Shown: positions 1 to 13,811 of the stretch, piece by piece | Layout of the letters: every line of letters begins with the position of its first letter | How positions within the stretch are numbered: the stretch's first letter is position 1 | Source of the DNA: Punctularia strigosozonata HHB-11173 SS5 | Taxonomy: Eukaryota > Basidiomycota > Agaricomycetes > Corticiales > Punctulariaceae | Reading direction: 5' to 3' | NCBI RefSeq assembly: GCF_000264995.1 | Contig: NW_006767438.1 | Coordinates: 470,911-534,910, forward strand | Length of the DNA stretch: 64,000 nt | Notes under the pieces: model-generated | The model's input: the letters and a program-made list of their open reading frames with translations, nothing else | Database searches by the model: none | What the model was told of the DNA's origin: nothing | Translations under genes and position numbers: made by a program

Positions 1-136
1 ACCGAGTTAGCGACGAAACCACGGCCTTGCCTCCGCGAAGGTGTCAATGCTTACCCTATGAGAGGCTCCTTGCATCGTCCAGACGTATTATCGTCATACC
101 CCTCAGGTTGCAATACGCTCCTGGACATCCATTGCG

Positions 137-957
137 GTGTGCTTGGCCTACTATCCCGTGTCACTTTCTTCGGACAGTACGGTCCTCGGCGGTGCAGTCC
201 ACGCACTGTATGTTGTTCAACCTGAACAGGCAGTAGAGATTCAGGGTCGTGCAACCTTCTGGACCCACGCGCTACACGTACGATCGCAATTCGACGAAGT
301 CCCCAATGAGTACCGCCAGAGAGTAACTGTCCTCGCCCAACAACTGGAGAGCAAATCATCAGCAAGGCCGACAGCTTGCCCTCTCTCACCGATTCGTGGA
401 TCATTCGTTCACACGCAATCTGGCGAGCATCCATCGTGGAACCACGCTCGGCGCTGCACGATAGACTTATGTTGAAGAAGCGGCCAAAGCCCTCGAAACG
501 TGGAACTGCGGAAACGATCCTTGGCAGATCGTGGACAAACCTGGCGTGGCCCATTTTACGAGCCCTGGGGTTATAGGTGAGTGAACTAGCTGAATTGAAA
601 TCACAGAATTTAGCTCACGAGGTCTTCAGCGACTCAGTGGACGATAACGTCCCTGCAATCTAGTGGTGCCCTACCGGTGGTTACGTACACTTGCCGATAC
701 ATGCAGCTTGCGCTCAAGGCGTGAGGTGTTCAGATTACATCGTCTCTTTTTACATATTCCCGGATATACACTGTATTCTACATCAGCCCAACGGGGGACG
801 TCGACGGGTCCATTATCTCTGGCGCGGTATACAAGCAACTATTCAGCAACTCATCTGGATTCCTTGATCCCGATGAAGGTCCATATGCGCTGGATGATGC
901 GGTGCAACAACTTCGATTGGCACATTCAAATCCAAGCCGTTGGGCATGTTACGTTCG
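137..957 (+). pseudogene. TPR-CHAT protein relic
   Basis: Frameshifted remains of the CHAT half of a TPR-CHAT gene, recognised by comparison with the two intact copies in this window. About 190-330 encodes a piece with ATFWTHALHVRSQFDEVP, matching AIFWTHSLRLRSPFDVVP of the copy at 57.6-61.4 kb. About 530-570 matches the segment before the CHAT core (WTNLAWPILRALGL). About 662-760 in another frame gives WCPTGGYVHLPIHAA, the CHAT entry motif. About 780-957 gives the C-terminus (SIISGAVYKQLF ... NPSRWACYV). The stretch with the catalytic His and Cys (HLACHG, LSACE) is missing and the reading frame changes several times, so no working protease is expected. The first 136 bases may continue the relic upstream. 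Confidence 0.8.
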
Positions 958-1223
958 TCCATGTTCTCGACGTTGCGCGTCGCTGTTCAAAGTCGTTCCA
1001 GTATGAGTTCATAGCTCGATGCATTGAGCGCGTAGATAGTGTGGCCGTTCGAGAACGCAATTGCACACAAGAGGATGAAACTATGAGACGGTGACAAAGG
1101 GATCGTTAGGTCACGGTCAGGCTCTTGAGAATGCATCGAGTTAGAGATGCCCATAGACGACAAAAATATGAAAGGAGTAAACTACCGATATCACCACAAT
1201 CACCACACACATCATAGAGCCGT

Positions 1224-3847
<2,624 letters not shown>

Positions 3848-4066
3848 GGTCGCGACGTGCGTTCTGGCGCTGGTGGTGAAGAATGATCTGCTAGAGCTTG
3901 AGATGAAGGAACGCAATGAAGATCTAGCAGTTGTCTGTGTGGCTATCGACTCAATCTGATTGACTCGAGATAATCCGCCCGCGTTGTTGACTCGACATGA
4001 CCACGAACGAGAGCTGCATATTCCTGCACGGGCTAGACGCGGACGGAGCGCCGTGCGCGCATTCAT
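3848..4066 (-). other. Possible in-frame N-terminal extension of ProRS (mitochondrial presequence-like)
   Basis: The ProRS exon 1 frame is open upstream of its likely start. An in-frame ATG at 4066 would add 73 residues rich in Arg and Ser with only one acidic residue, ending in SSSSRSFFTTSARTHVAT. The RSFFTTSAR stretch looks like the cleavage region of fungal matrix-targeting signals. This could give a second, mitochondrial form from an upstream start. It may equally be untranslated leader that happens to be open. Confidence 0.4.
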
Positions 4067-4252
4067 CCACCAGCAAGAAACCGAGGAACCGAGATGAGAA
4101 GGTGGCGTCCGTGAACGACTACGGGTTTGCCGACAGAACCCGTACGGGACAACGCACGCGACAAAATTTACGCTACTATGCGCTGGCAAATCACTACGGG
4201 GCGGATATATGCGTTTATGACTGTTGTTGAATGTTCCAAGCTCAAGACGTCC

Positions 4253-4635
4253 TCATGCACCCATGTGAATGAGCGTAGCCCGGTCGTCAGTGCCGTAGTT
4301 GGGATGCTCGCGAAGCTTCTGTACCACGTCGTCCGGCGCATATGGGATCGTCTCCAGGTCCAAAATGTCGTTTCTCATGCCTAACAGCTGCCTATAAACG
4401 TGTTTTGCGACAACGGGAGCAACGTCGTCATTCATCCGCCTGCACAATTGTGAATGTATCAGTGCCTCCTATATGTAATGCCGAGGTTCGCAAGCATGGG
4501 TGGGATACATACTACACTGTCGCGACTACACCTACGAAGAGGAGGGCCACATCGAGGTGGACGCTATCACCCTTTCCGGTCTCGCAGGCAGGCTTGAACG
4601 AAGATCAGAGCTCCTCTGTCCATTAGGATCGTATT
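4253..4635 (-). pseudogene. TPR-CHAT C-terminal relic
   Basis: A fragment of a CHAT C-terminus lies between the two tRNA synthetase genes. On the minus strand about 4620-4520 gives KPACETGKGDS then HLDVALLFVGVVATV, matching LSACETAKGD and HLAATMLFAGFKSVVATLW of the intact CHAT gene at 57.6 kb. After an intron-like interval, 4447-4253 encodes ILDLETIPYAPDDVVQKLRE and ends TLIHMGA, matching the usual end YIHMGI/YIHLGM. No TPR region or upstream CHAT half is present and stop codons interrupt it, so it is a dead fragment. Confidence 0.75.
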
Positions 4636-4677
4636 ACATGCAGATGCCTAGACTATACGTATGGTAATGTAACGTTT

Positions 4678-7600
4678 TTATGAGGACGGGATGGCAGCGG
4701 TGCATCGCGCGCACAAGAGATCCTCAGCAGGTCGCGTGTATGTCCAACAACGGGGACACTTGTGTTTGCTCGAAGGTCGAACCCGAAGAAGTATGGAGTC
4801 CGTCTTCGAGTCTGGAAGGAAGTTTGGACCATCTGTCAGACGATGCCGCGTACTCCTTAAGCAGGACTGACCTGTAGGGGGAATCGTACCAGTAACGATC
4901 CAAGTTGGTTCAGACACGCCCAGAGACGCTTTATCGGTAACCGTGACATCAGAGACAATGAAGAGCGTTTTCAGATATTCGCCTTGCACGAGGTTGTGAG
5001 CAAGGATGTGAAATCGAATGCCTTGAACGCTCACTTTCCCGTCGTAACACGTCAACGAGTTCGCTGATGTTTGAAGAAGGGACGTCAGGGAGGACAACAT
5101 CTACTTCGGCCTCCAATGAATTGCGTAAGTGCCTATAGGACAGAACACCCATACGTCAGGGCAGCCTATAAGAGGAAACTTTGTACCCTTACTTCTCGCC
5201 ACGAGCCTTCTCCAGAAGCAGCAAGACTTCGCTCCTGGCTCGCAGGAGCACATTCATGTCCTCCTCCGCCTGTGGGTCGCGCCATTCCACGCTCTGCCAG
5301 TATCACCGACTTCATCAGCAGCCTTCCACGAATTTTGCCAACATTGACTTACCAACGGCACCCAAGGCTCCATAAACACTGATTGAAAGCTAGGGTAGGC
5401 AGCCTTTCCTACTCGTTCGAGGTTTGCGATGTTCGCGTGGATTTCTTCCGCAAGGTGCGGAAGCACGGGGGCCACAGCCTTGGTCATCGACTTCAAGACC
5501 TGCTCTAGCACCGTTGCAACTGCGCGACGAGACTGGCTCTCCGGTTTTTCAGCGTAAAGACAGTCTTTGGTGATGTCAAAGTAGAGCGACGACATGGTGA
5601 TGTTTGCGAAGTTGCTTAACGCGTTGACGGCTGTGTGTCCAGAGGGAGCCCATACCAGTCAGCAACCAGAGATTCGTAGGTTCAGCAACTGGCCCACCTT
5701 TCGGGAAGTTGTACGACGCGTAGCCCTCCATTGCGGCTTGCTCCACCTTGTACAGTTCGTACATCACATAGCGTTCCGCGAGCCCCAGGTCCTTCCTCTC
5801 CACACGCTCCCACTCGCCGCCGAACCCATTGTACACGTTCCCAAGGATGAATCGCGCCGTGTTCCTAATCTTTCGGAGCGACTCGGCCGCTTGTGCGAGT
5901 ACAGTGGGACCAAGCGCCGCGTCGCGCCAGTACTCCACAGTCGCCGCCCAGAGTCTGAGTGCATCGGCACCATAGGCGGGCTCCTTCTTCTTGTCCTACC
6001 CATCGTTGGAGGTTAGTAAACCACGCTAGCGTAGGTACAACCCGAAAACGTACCTTGCCGCCGTTTACGACCACCATCGGGCTGACGATGTTTCCCAAGG
6101 TTTTGCTCATCTTCTTGCCTTCCTGGTCGAGGACCATCCCGTGCGTTATTAACGTCCCGTACGGCGCCACAGATGTCTCCGTTCCGTGCCACTGGGACAC
6201 GGCGACCTTGGTCAGCAGCTGGCTCTGGAACCAGCCGCGGTGCTGGTCGCTTCCCTCCACACACACATCCGCCAAGTGTTGTCTACTCTCACCCAGGCCC
6301 TCAAGCATGCTCCAAGACGACCCGCTGTCGAACCAGACGTCCATAGTTTCCGTTCCCTTCCTCCACCCCTTCTCTCCCGCTCGAGACAGGGGAACGAAGT
6401 CCTCCACCGGACCATCCCACCAATGCTGTATGCCCTTGTTGTCTATCACCGACAGAATGTGTTCGAGGCTCTGCTCCGTGAGGAGAGTCTCGCCAGTTTG
6501 GTCATTATAGAGGGCAGGGATAGGCATGCCCCACACCCGCTGACGAGAGATGCACCACTCGGAACGCGTGTTGACGAACGACTCAAGGCGGTTCCGGGCT
6601 GAAATCATACGGATACCGACGTAAGCGGAATACATCCGAAACAGCAAGGAATGGACGCACACACGGTGGGATAGAAATCGACATCCTTGAGTGCGGTGAC
6701 GGCAGCGTCCTTGATGTTATTCAGATTAGCAAACCACTGCTCGGTCGCCCTGCGCCCAGCTTTGTCAGTATCGCTCGAGCGCAGTGAAATGGGACTCTTT
6801 CCGCCTACATGATGATGACCGGCTCCTTGGTCTTCCAGTCTATCGGGTATCGATGCTTCAACTTTCCATTCCAAACGATTTTGTCGCCCAAGATGTCGAT
6901 AACGACCCGCCCGCCGTCGCGTAGAACCTGCAACCCGACAAGCGACCGACCGGCCTCGTGGCCGACGACATCCACGACTTCCGGGCTGAACTTGCCAAGG
7001 GCGTCCACGTGGCAGAGCATCCCTGAGTGGCGAGGCAGCAAATTCAGCGAGCGGAAAAGGTGATAGTCTTCCATGCCGTGCGCAGGGGCGCAGTGAACAA
7101 AGCCGGTGCCGGTGTTCGGCGAGACGTGCGCCGACGGGTGGATCTTGTAAACGAAGGGCTGGCTGCGGCCGAAGAGAGGCTTGTAGGTGACACCGACAAG
7201 GTCTTTGCCTGGGTAATATCCGGTTCGTTAAGGCTGTGCGTGACGCTTAAGGCCCTAGCACGAACCTGGTATGTCCGCGAGTACTACCGTGTGTCCGAGG
7301 ATGTCATCTTTTTCCAACGCAGAGAGCCTATCCTTGGCGACCAGAAGAAGTTGACCTGTCTTTTTCTGTCGGAGGACAGTATATGTCATTCCCTCGTTGA
7401 CTGCAATACCCTGCGACATCAATCAGTAGGAATATGGAAATTGAGTGCATGAGGTATTTACCATATTGGCTGTCAATGTCCATGGCGTGGTCGTCCAAAC
7501 CAGCGCCCCGATGCTGTCCACTTTCTCTCTGGCCATCAACTCTCTGAGCAAAGGTGGAACACTACCGGCGGAAGCGGGTACGGTGAAGGAGACGTATACG

Positions 7601-8667
7601 CTATGCGAGATGATGTCGTCATACTCGAGCTCAGCCTCGGCGAGGGCAGAACGCGAAGACGGCGAGTAGTAAACCGGTCTGTGAGCGCGGTGAATGAGAC
7701 CAGCGCCAATCATGCGCTGAAATATGCGCAATTGGCGCAGCATATAGTCGTGGTCTATATCCCATGCGGCGTTGGTAAGCTCACTGAACGCTCCGGGGAG
7801 GAAGGAGTGATGCGGCACCTATAGTCCTATACGTCGAACTCGGGTTGTCCCAGTCAGCCATGATCCCAAGCTGTTTGAACTCTTCCCGCTGCTTCTCGAC
7901 TTCCTTGTGTGCGTACTTGAGCGCTTCGGCACGTACTACGCCCGGCGGAAGTTTAAGGGGGTCTTTCTACGAATGCAGGACAGATTAGTTGACGTATTGA
8001 GGTCAAGCTTGATCACGAACACGAAGACGCTTCAAGGCTTTGTTCTCGATGGGAAGACCGTGACAGTCCCAGCCCGGCACATAACTGATTGAGCTGTCAG
8101 CGAATTGCTTCGGTTTCCGCGGGCGGAGGACATAGCTCACTGTACACGGTGACCGAGAAGAACGTGATATCGATTTATGATGTCCTTCAGGATTTTATTA
8201 AGAGCGTGCCCTAACCCCGACAACAGCCGTCAGTAAACGCGCTTGTATGTCCTGGATATGCCGTACCCATGTGCAAGTCACCATTGGCATACGGAGGACC
8301 ATCATGCAACACAAACAGAGGCCCTTTCGCGTTTTCCCACTATCATACGCGAACCCAGGTCGTAAGAATGCGGTCGGCAGGAATGAAATGACAAGTTGGT
8401 ATCAGCATAGTCGTTTTCCGCTGGAGTTTCCGGTCCGACCTGCCAGCGATACAAGTCGTCACATGTCCTCTTCCTCAATGGAACCTCCCGCTTGGACGGT
8501 TCGCTCCATAACGGAAATGATGTTTTCGGCAGTAGGAGGGTCTTTGAGTACGCCTTGTCCGGGTTGCTGGTCGAGCTTTCCGCGGTGGCAGCCGCAAGGC
8601 GGCGGGTGGACGAGGACAGGTAACGTCTACGGAGACATTGATGGGCCTTTGTCCCCAGAGCATTCAT
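4678..8667 (-). CDS. ISM1: Mitochondrial isoleucyl-tRNA synthetase (class I)
   Basis: Charges tRNA-Ile in the mitochondrial matrix. The N-terminus has a presequence-like stretch ([17 protein letters not shown]), then [15 protein letters not shown], normal for bacterial/mitochondrial IleRS. The HIGH motif is split by an intron: [12 protein letters not shown] then [17 protein letters not shown], followed by [18 protein letters not shown]. Editing-domain sequence ([17 protein letters not shown]) and [19 protein letters not shown] are present. The second signature reads KMSKT rather than KMSKS ([13 protein letters not shown]). The anticodon-binding helices follow ([40 protein letters not shown]). 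The C-terminus carries the zinc-binding [19 protein letters not shown] typical of bacterial-type IleRS. Many short introns; stop TAA at 4678. A separate cytosolic IleRS is expected elsewhere. Confidence 0.93.
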
Positions 8668-9501
8668 AGGTCAAGTGAGCGTGTTGTCAAAGGACCGAAC
8701 CAGACGGTGAGCAGACAGCGCTGTAGCGACTGCGAGCGAGCGCGATTGAGCGTAAACCTAACCTCAGTCCCGGGTTTGTCCTGTTCACACCCAACGGTAG
8801 CAATGCAAGAGTCTTGCGGTAATCGCCATAATATATCGTACATCCACGCTGTCTGTATGCAACTCACACTGCGGGAATCAGGCTGAATCTGGGCAAAATA
8901 TATCAGAGATAATTTGCAAAATAATCCAGAAAAACTATGAGCTAAGTTGACCCGAATGATGTCAAACTTACTGCAAAGAGACCGGGAAAGTAGTCATATT
9001 TTTGACATATATCGACATCCTTGAGATAATTATGTCATAACTTCATACTAGCTTAGCTGCAAATATGTCAGTAGTAACCATAGTTATTATACAACAGTTT
9101 TGTGATATGTTTTTCCCAGATTTAAGGGATTTCCCGCTGTGTCAAGGCAACTGCGCTCACGGAGGTTCACGGCTTCGATGAAATTAGAAGATTTGACGCC
9201 ACACCGGAGTTGGCCACAGAGTTGGCCGTCTTGGCGGCCAAAAGGGAAATTTCTGTGATTTCACGGACAAGAAGCTCCCACGGTGTGCGTGATCGGATGC
9301 CTGAGTCTTGCCTCTACCGCCTAGTCACTGTCAGTCTCCTATCACTGGGTCTGTAACTGCATTTTTAGACCAAAGAATGATGTAAACATATTATAAAACT
9401 TTTAAAACTTCTCATGATTTTATACAGAGGAAATCTTGAACCAGATTAATGATTTTCAGCTCATTTTTATATCTAAAAGTTTTAAACAGAAATCTTATAG
9501 A
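8668..9501. other. Intergenic, no gene seen
   Basis: Upstream flank of the IleRS gene. From about 8880 the DNA turns clearly more AT-rich than the coding regions, with no open frame that resembles a protein and no splice-linked exons that I can recognise. It leads into the repeat region at 9.5 kb. Confidence 0.6.
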
Positions 9502-9750
9502 TAAGGTTTGGCTCATGCACGATCCGGAAACATCACGTGTGATCCAAATAAGGTTAAAACTGAATGCCGTGTCGATGCATTGCAACCTCACCCTGCGTTC
9601 TATGACAGGATTGCATTGTAAGTTGATTGTGGACAGTCTAAGGCGGATAATATGGGTATCAGGGACTGCATACTAGAAAATACTGTTGGAGTATCAGAAT
9701 TCAGTGCGCGTTCAGTGCTCACTATTATCTGATCGCTGTACACGTATATC

Positions 9751-10062
9751 TAAGGTAGGGCCAGCGCAAACCCTGGTACATCATGTGTCGCATTTGTCGA
9801 GAAAATGTCAAGAATTGTTGTATTTGGTGCGCTGCACAGAAGCTGCAACATATCTACTACCGTCACATCATAGCTAGACAATGACTCGATGATATGACGG
9901 TCCTACATATTATGAGAGAGCGCTGGGTGAGCGACGATATCCTAATCAAGCTGCCCATTCTCTGGGAATCCCGCTCATCCGAGGGCTGTGATTGGTCGAG
10001 AGACCATTGTGGCGCCAACACGTGATGGTGTGATGTACCAGGGTTTGCGCTGGCCCTGTCTT
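9751..10062. mobile_element. Nested MITE-like element
   Basis: Perfect 26-bp inverted repeats at 9758-9783 (begins GGGCCAGCGCAAACCCTGGT) and 10031-10056. The similarity extends imperfectly outward to TAAGGTA / TAAGACA. Outer ends again fit TA dinucleotides. It is about 310 bp, has no coding capacity, and sits inside the larger 9502-10529 element. Its family is not recognised. Confidence 0.6.
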
Positions 10063-10333
10063 ACTCGTGCTCGCATCCGATGTACCTTACGCGCTTGCCT
10101 AGCAATTTTACCTTCGCATTGCACACGGGTCAAGCGCGCTCCGCGCCCGACATGCCGCCCGACATTTAACAAATACCATCACGAAATCCTAACTTCTCTA
10201 TGGAAGTTATGTATCCGAGTTGAATTCATATTTCATGTGTTTAAGATCATTAAACCTGATAATCATGTTATATATAGACCCTCTATGCACCGTTTCCTTC
10301 TCTATTACAGCTTCCTATGAGCAATAATCGGTT

Positions 10334-10529
10334 GGTTCGATGGTATACGGCTGTTGCAGGGCAGAATTGCCTTATTTGGGCTGTGAAATCTATCACGTGA
10401 TGTCTCCGGATTGTGCACGAGCCAAACCTTAGGTTCAATGTTATACGGCTGTTGCAGGGCAAAATTGCCTTATTTGGGCTGTGAAATCTAGCAAGTGATG
10501 TTTCCGGATCGTGCATGAGCCAAACCTTA
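10334..10529. repeat. 98-bp tandem duplication (two copies)
   Basis: Unit 1 is 10334-10431 and unit 2 is 10432-10529. Each starts GGTTC(G/A)ATG(G/T)TATACGGCTG, contains TTGCCTTATTTGGGCTGTG and ends GAGCCAAACCTTA. The copies differ at only a few positions. Part of the unit in reverse complement forms the left end of the element at 9502. Confidence 0.85.
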
Positions 10530-10735
10530 GGAGGTCCAGCGCGTACCCTGACAGAACCACCGTGGTTGGAGAATCTGCATAAACACATAATGCATAGCAG
10601 TCAGGCCAGATTTTTCACGTATTTCCGCCAAATTCAGAGCGGTCGTCTCAAGCGACCCTATGATGATGCTTGTTGCCGCATGACAGCTCAAAAAATAATT
10701 CAAAAGAAAATGACAATATATTATGATGCATAAAT

Positions 10736-10783
10736 CTCATAATGCATAGGGTCCGGGGACGAAACCGTGTTATGCATTATGAG
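10736..10783. repeat. 13-bp perfect inverted repeat (hairpin)
   Basis: CTCATAATGCATA at 10736-10748 is the exact reverse complement of TATGCATTATGAG at 10771-10783, with a 22-nt spacer. It overlaps the first candidate start codons of the lipase gene (10742 and 10772), so it may be a promoter or leader element, or the scar of a small transposon. Further ATGCAT words lie at about 10588 and 10726. Confidence 0.7.
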
Positions 10784-13700
10784 GTGTTCGACTGTGGGTA
10801 TATTTCCGGCGGCGGGACGCGTGATTGGATCCGCGATGGCGGCGCCACATATCAGCTCAAGCTCTTGCTCGCTACACTACTCTCCTCCGGAAGCTTCTAC
10901 CAATACGTACAGAGCTATGTTGAGCGATTGGAACCTCGACTTGACTCGACGATAACCGAGACACAATTGAAAGCCGTTCAGACTAAGGGCCGAGGTCTAA
11001 TCGCGAACGACATCGGACCCACGATGTCGCCGGTTCCTTCACATCCCGGTGCCCTGAGGCTAGCTATAACCCTATCGTCCAGCCTCGTTGAACCTGGACC
11101 GGCACCCAGTGGCGCATCCGACATGGCCGCTAACGCAGCCATGGTCCACTCCCCGTTGACGCCCCCAGCGGAGGCTGACGGTTTCACGTTCCCGCCCGAC
11201 AACACGTTCCACATCGAGCGGACAGCCGCTCCCCCATCTATGACTCACCCGCACGACGACGTCGTTAGGAACGAGACGTCCGTGCTGCACTCTACGCTTC
11301 GTTTGCTGCACGCCGACGAGCTCGTGCGCCTAGCGAATCTGCACGTGCATCGCGCAGAGGAGCCATACTGGCATCTTTGCATCGCGAACTTGAAACGCTA
11401 CATCTTGTTCCTGTTCTCAACCTGGGGTGATGTGCTCAAGGGCATCGGCGCCGGCAATCTTGGTGAGCCTCCGGTCATCCAGTAATGTAAATCAGTAAGA
11501 GCGCTAACGGAGCGTCTCGAAGGTGTGTTGGATGTTGCGGCGGTGGTGACGATCGCGAGCCTCGCAAGCCTCATCATGCTGGCCCTCCTCCCCATGTGTC
11601 TGTTCATCAAGTTTCCGCTCGTCAACTGGGCGTATGAGACTTGGGGCAATATGCGAGGGGAGCACCTCAGCCTCGTTAACGCCCGTATGTTCCCCAGTGC
11701 GGTCTACTTCCGGCATACTTGTCGCTGACATTTATGTTGTATTTCGATGCTCAGTCGGACATATGTTCAAAGAGCTCACTCCGGAGCAAGCAGACGCTGC
11801 CAAAGCGGCTCTCAACACCCCCCTTGCCGCCCGTCCATCTCACACCGTAGAATTCAACGTTGACATAGCAAAGATGCTGTATGTCATCTCGTTACCCCGT
11901 CTTCAGCTATATTTCTAATCCATTCCCTCATCAGGTTGCAGTTGGCCAGTCTGATGTACGAACGCGGCACCTCTCAAACCCTGTCTGCCATCCGCTCGAC
12001 CGTCTCGCAATCCCGGCACCCCTCCCTCGCCGTGCCCATCAATGGACACCATCGGTCGCGCGCTTCTACCGTCTCGCCCTCCGCCAACCAATCCGAACCC
12101 GTCCTTGACTTCGAACCGGGCGAGTTGCTCTCCTCCCTCGTCGGGCCCAATGCGACGCGGACCATCTCCCGCCTCCTCCGGGGTGGTGATACGGGAGGAA
12201 AAGATGCGGCGATCGCAGATTGGATCAAGCGATTCGGGATAGAGTACGCGCCTGTGAGCGAGCTAGACGGGGAGAGCTCGGCATACGCGGCGTTGTTCTG
12301 GGAGAAGGGCGGGAGGTGGATCGTGGTGGCGTTCAAGGGTAGGTGTTGTTGACTTGGTTGCACGCCAGATGCTGACCGGGGAATCGTAGGCACAAGTCCT
12401 GCGGAGTATGATGGTGCGCGTGTGACATGGAGGAACAGACATGGGATAGTCATTGACGCTACCGTAGAGTGGGTATGGGACTTCACCTATCGCTTCCGCT
12501 TCGGTGGTCACGTTATCAGAGATTTTGGGAATGGTGAGTTTGCTACTTGCGCTTCTTACGTATGGCTCTCATCTCCTCATCTCTAGTGCATGGTGAGCGG
12601 GTTTGGCCCTTGGCCCTTCGGTCGCTGACCTGCTCGCTCAAGAGGGCTTCCTCGATAGATTATTCCCTCGTTCGCGCCACCAGCCGCACAACCATGATCC
12701 TCCTGCTCCGCAAGATCGTCGGCCGTACGGTGTGTACTTTCTTCGACTATTCCTCATCTGGTCAATTACGCTCAACATGCACCACAGACACCATTGCAGC
12801 CGGCATCAAGCTGGTGGCGGCGCAACTCCGCAACGCGCAAGCGGACCCGGACGCGGAGATCAATATCTACTTCACAGGTGGTCGTCGATATCTCCGTACT
12901 TTTCGCCGTGTATCTGACAGAACTGGATGGGTAGGCCATTCTCTCGGGTGCGGTGTCGCCAGTATGGCGTACTCGCGCGCCTTGACGCACGAAGACGACG
13001 ATTTCGGGCCCGGGATCAGAATCAGGGATGCGTACCTTTTTGGTGAGGAAGACGATTCGACCTTCGAGGTGGGATCGAGAGCGTGAACTCTGATGATCAT
13101 TGTGCAGCTGCTCCCGTGTCCTGCGATCCGTCGAGTGTGAAAGGTACACTGGCATTTTGCTGTCCCCGCGGGCTGAGCACTGATGCGACCACGCGGCCAG
13201 CTTTCGACCAAACCATAAAAAAGAATCCCGACCTGCCGCGTATGCTGTGGAGGGTTACAAACGTTCGTATATCTACAACTATCGAGCGGTAACACCGCGA
13301 TGTACCGACCAACAATACAGGGGAACGACGCCGTGTGCACGCTCCTACCCGACTTTGGCGACGACCCCCGAGTTGCGTCGCGCTTCCCTCCCAGTACTTC
13401 TTCACTCCTCCATCCTTCGCCCGTGCACTGACGATACCCGAACCCACCGCAGACTCCCCGATGAACTTTGCCCATCTTGGCGCCGAACTGCGTATGCGCA
13501 CCAAGCCGCTCCGAACGCGCATCGACGGCTCGCTCGTCCCCCGCGGCACGGTCGTCAGTGTGCAGTCCGCGCTGCCCGCCAACCTCATCGGTACCGTCAC
13601 GGACGGGGTCGGGCTAAGCAGGCTGCAGCGCGCGTTGCAGAAGCTGCCGGCGGTGGGCAGGCTGGTTGAGCACGGCACAGGCGAGTACCATTATGCTGCC

Positions 13701-13811
13701 CTTGCAACGCACATGGTCCGGTGCTGATTTCGAACTTGTCTTGTTTGGGCAGCGTTTTACTGGGACCAGCTGATGAGGATCGGGGTGGGCGAAGCGGAGT
13801 GGGCGATGTAA
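10742..13811 (+). CDS. Class 3 (alpha/beta-hydrolase) lipase with membrane segment
   Basis: Predicted serine lipase of the fungal class 3 family. The N-terminal half contains a long hydrophobic stretch, AVVTIASLASLIMLALLP then MCLFIKFPL, so it is probably membrane-anchored. The catalytic domain shows WIVVAFKGT, then the nucleophile elbow FTGHSLGC made by joining exons at about 12882/12944, then ALTHEDDDFGPGIRIRDAYL and LFGAPVSCDPSSVK. Introns are mostly canonical. The reading frame joins best if 11429-11494 is removed (GTGATG...ATCAG) rather than a shorter candidate starting at 11463. The 3' end is uncertain: an unspliced frame stops at 13727, while a GC-AG intron at 13681-13752 leads to FYWDQLMRIGVGEAEWAM and a stop at 13811. 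The start is also uncertain (10742, 10772 or later), because a hairpin overlaps it. Substrate unknown. Confidence 0.75.

Larger units (their letters stand above)
9502..10529. mobile_element. Non-autonomous TIR element, about 1.03 kb
   Basis: A perfect 35-bp inverted repeat bounds this interval: 9502-9536 (begins TAAGGTTTGGCTCATGCACG) is the reverse complement of 10495-10529. Both ends fit TA-AGG...CCT-TA, so a TA target duplication, as in Tc1/mariner-type elements and their MITEs, is possible. No transposase is encoded inside. A second inverted-repeat element (9751-10062) lies within it. The right end carries a 98-bp tandem duplication of terminal sequence. Confidence 0.6.

Noticed and set aside
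11463-11494. Short 32-nt intron in the lipase gene
   Set aside because: Too short for a spliceosomal intron in these fungi; a longer one from 11429 gives the same downstream frame.
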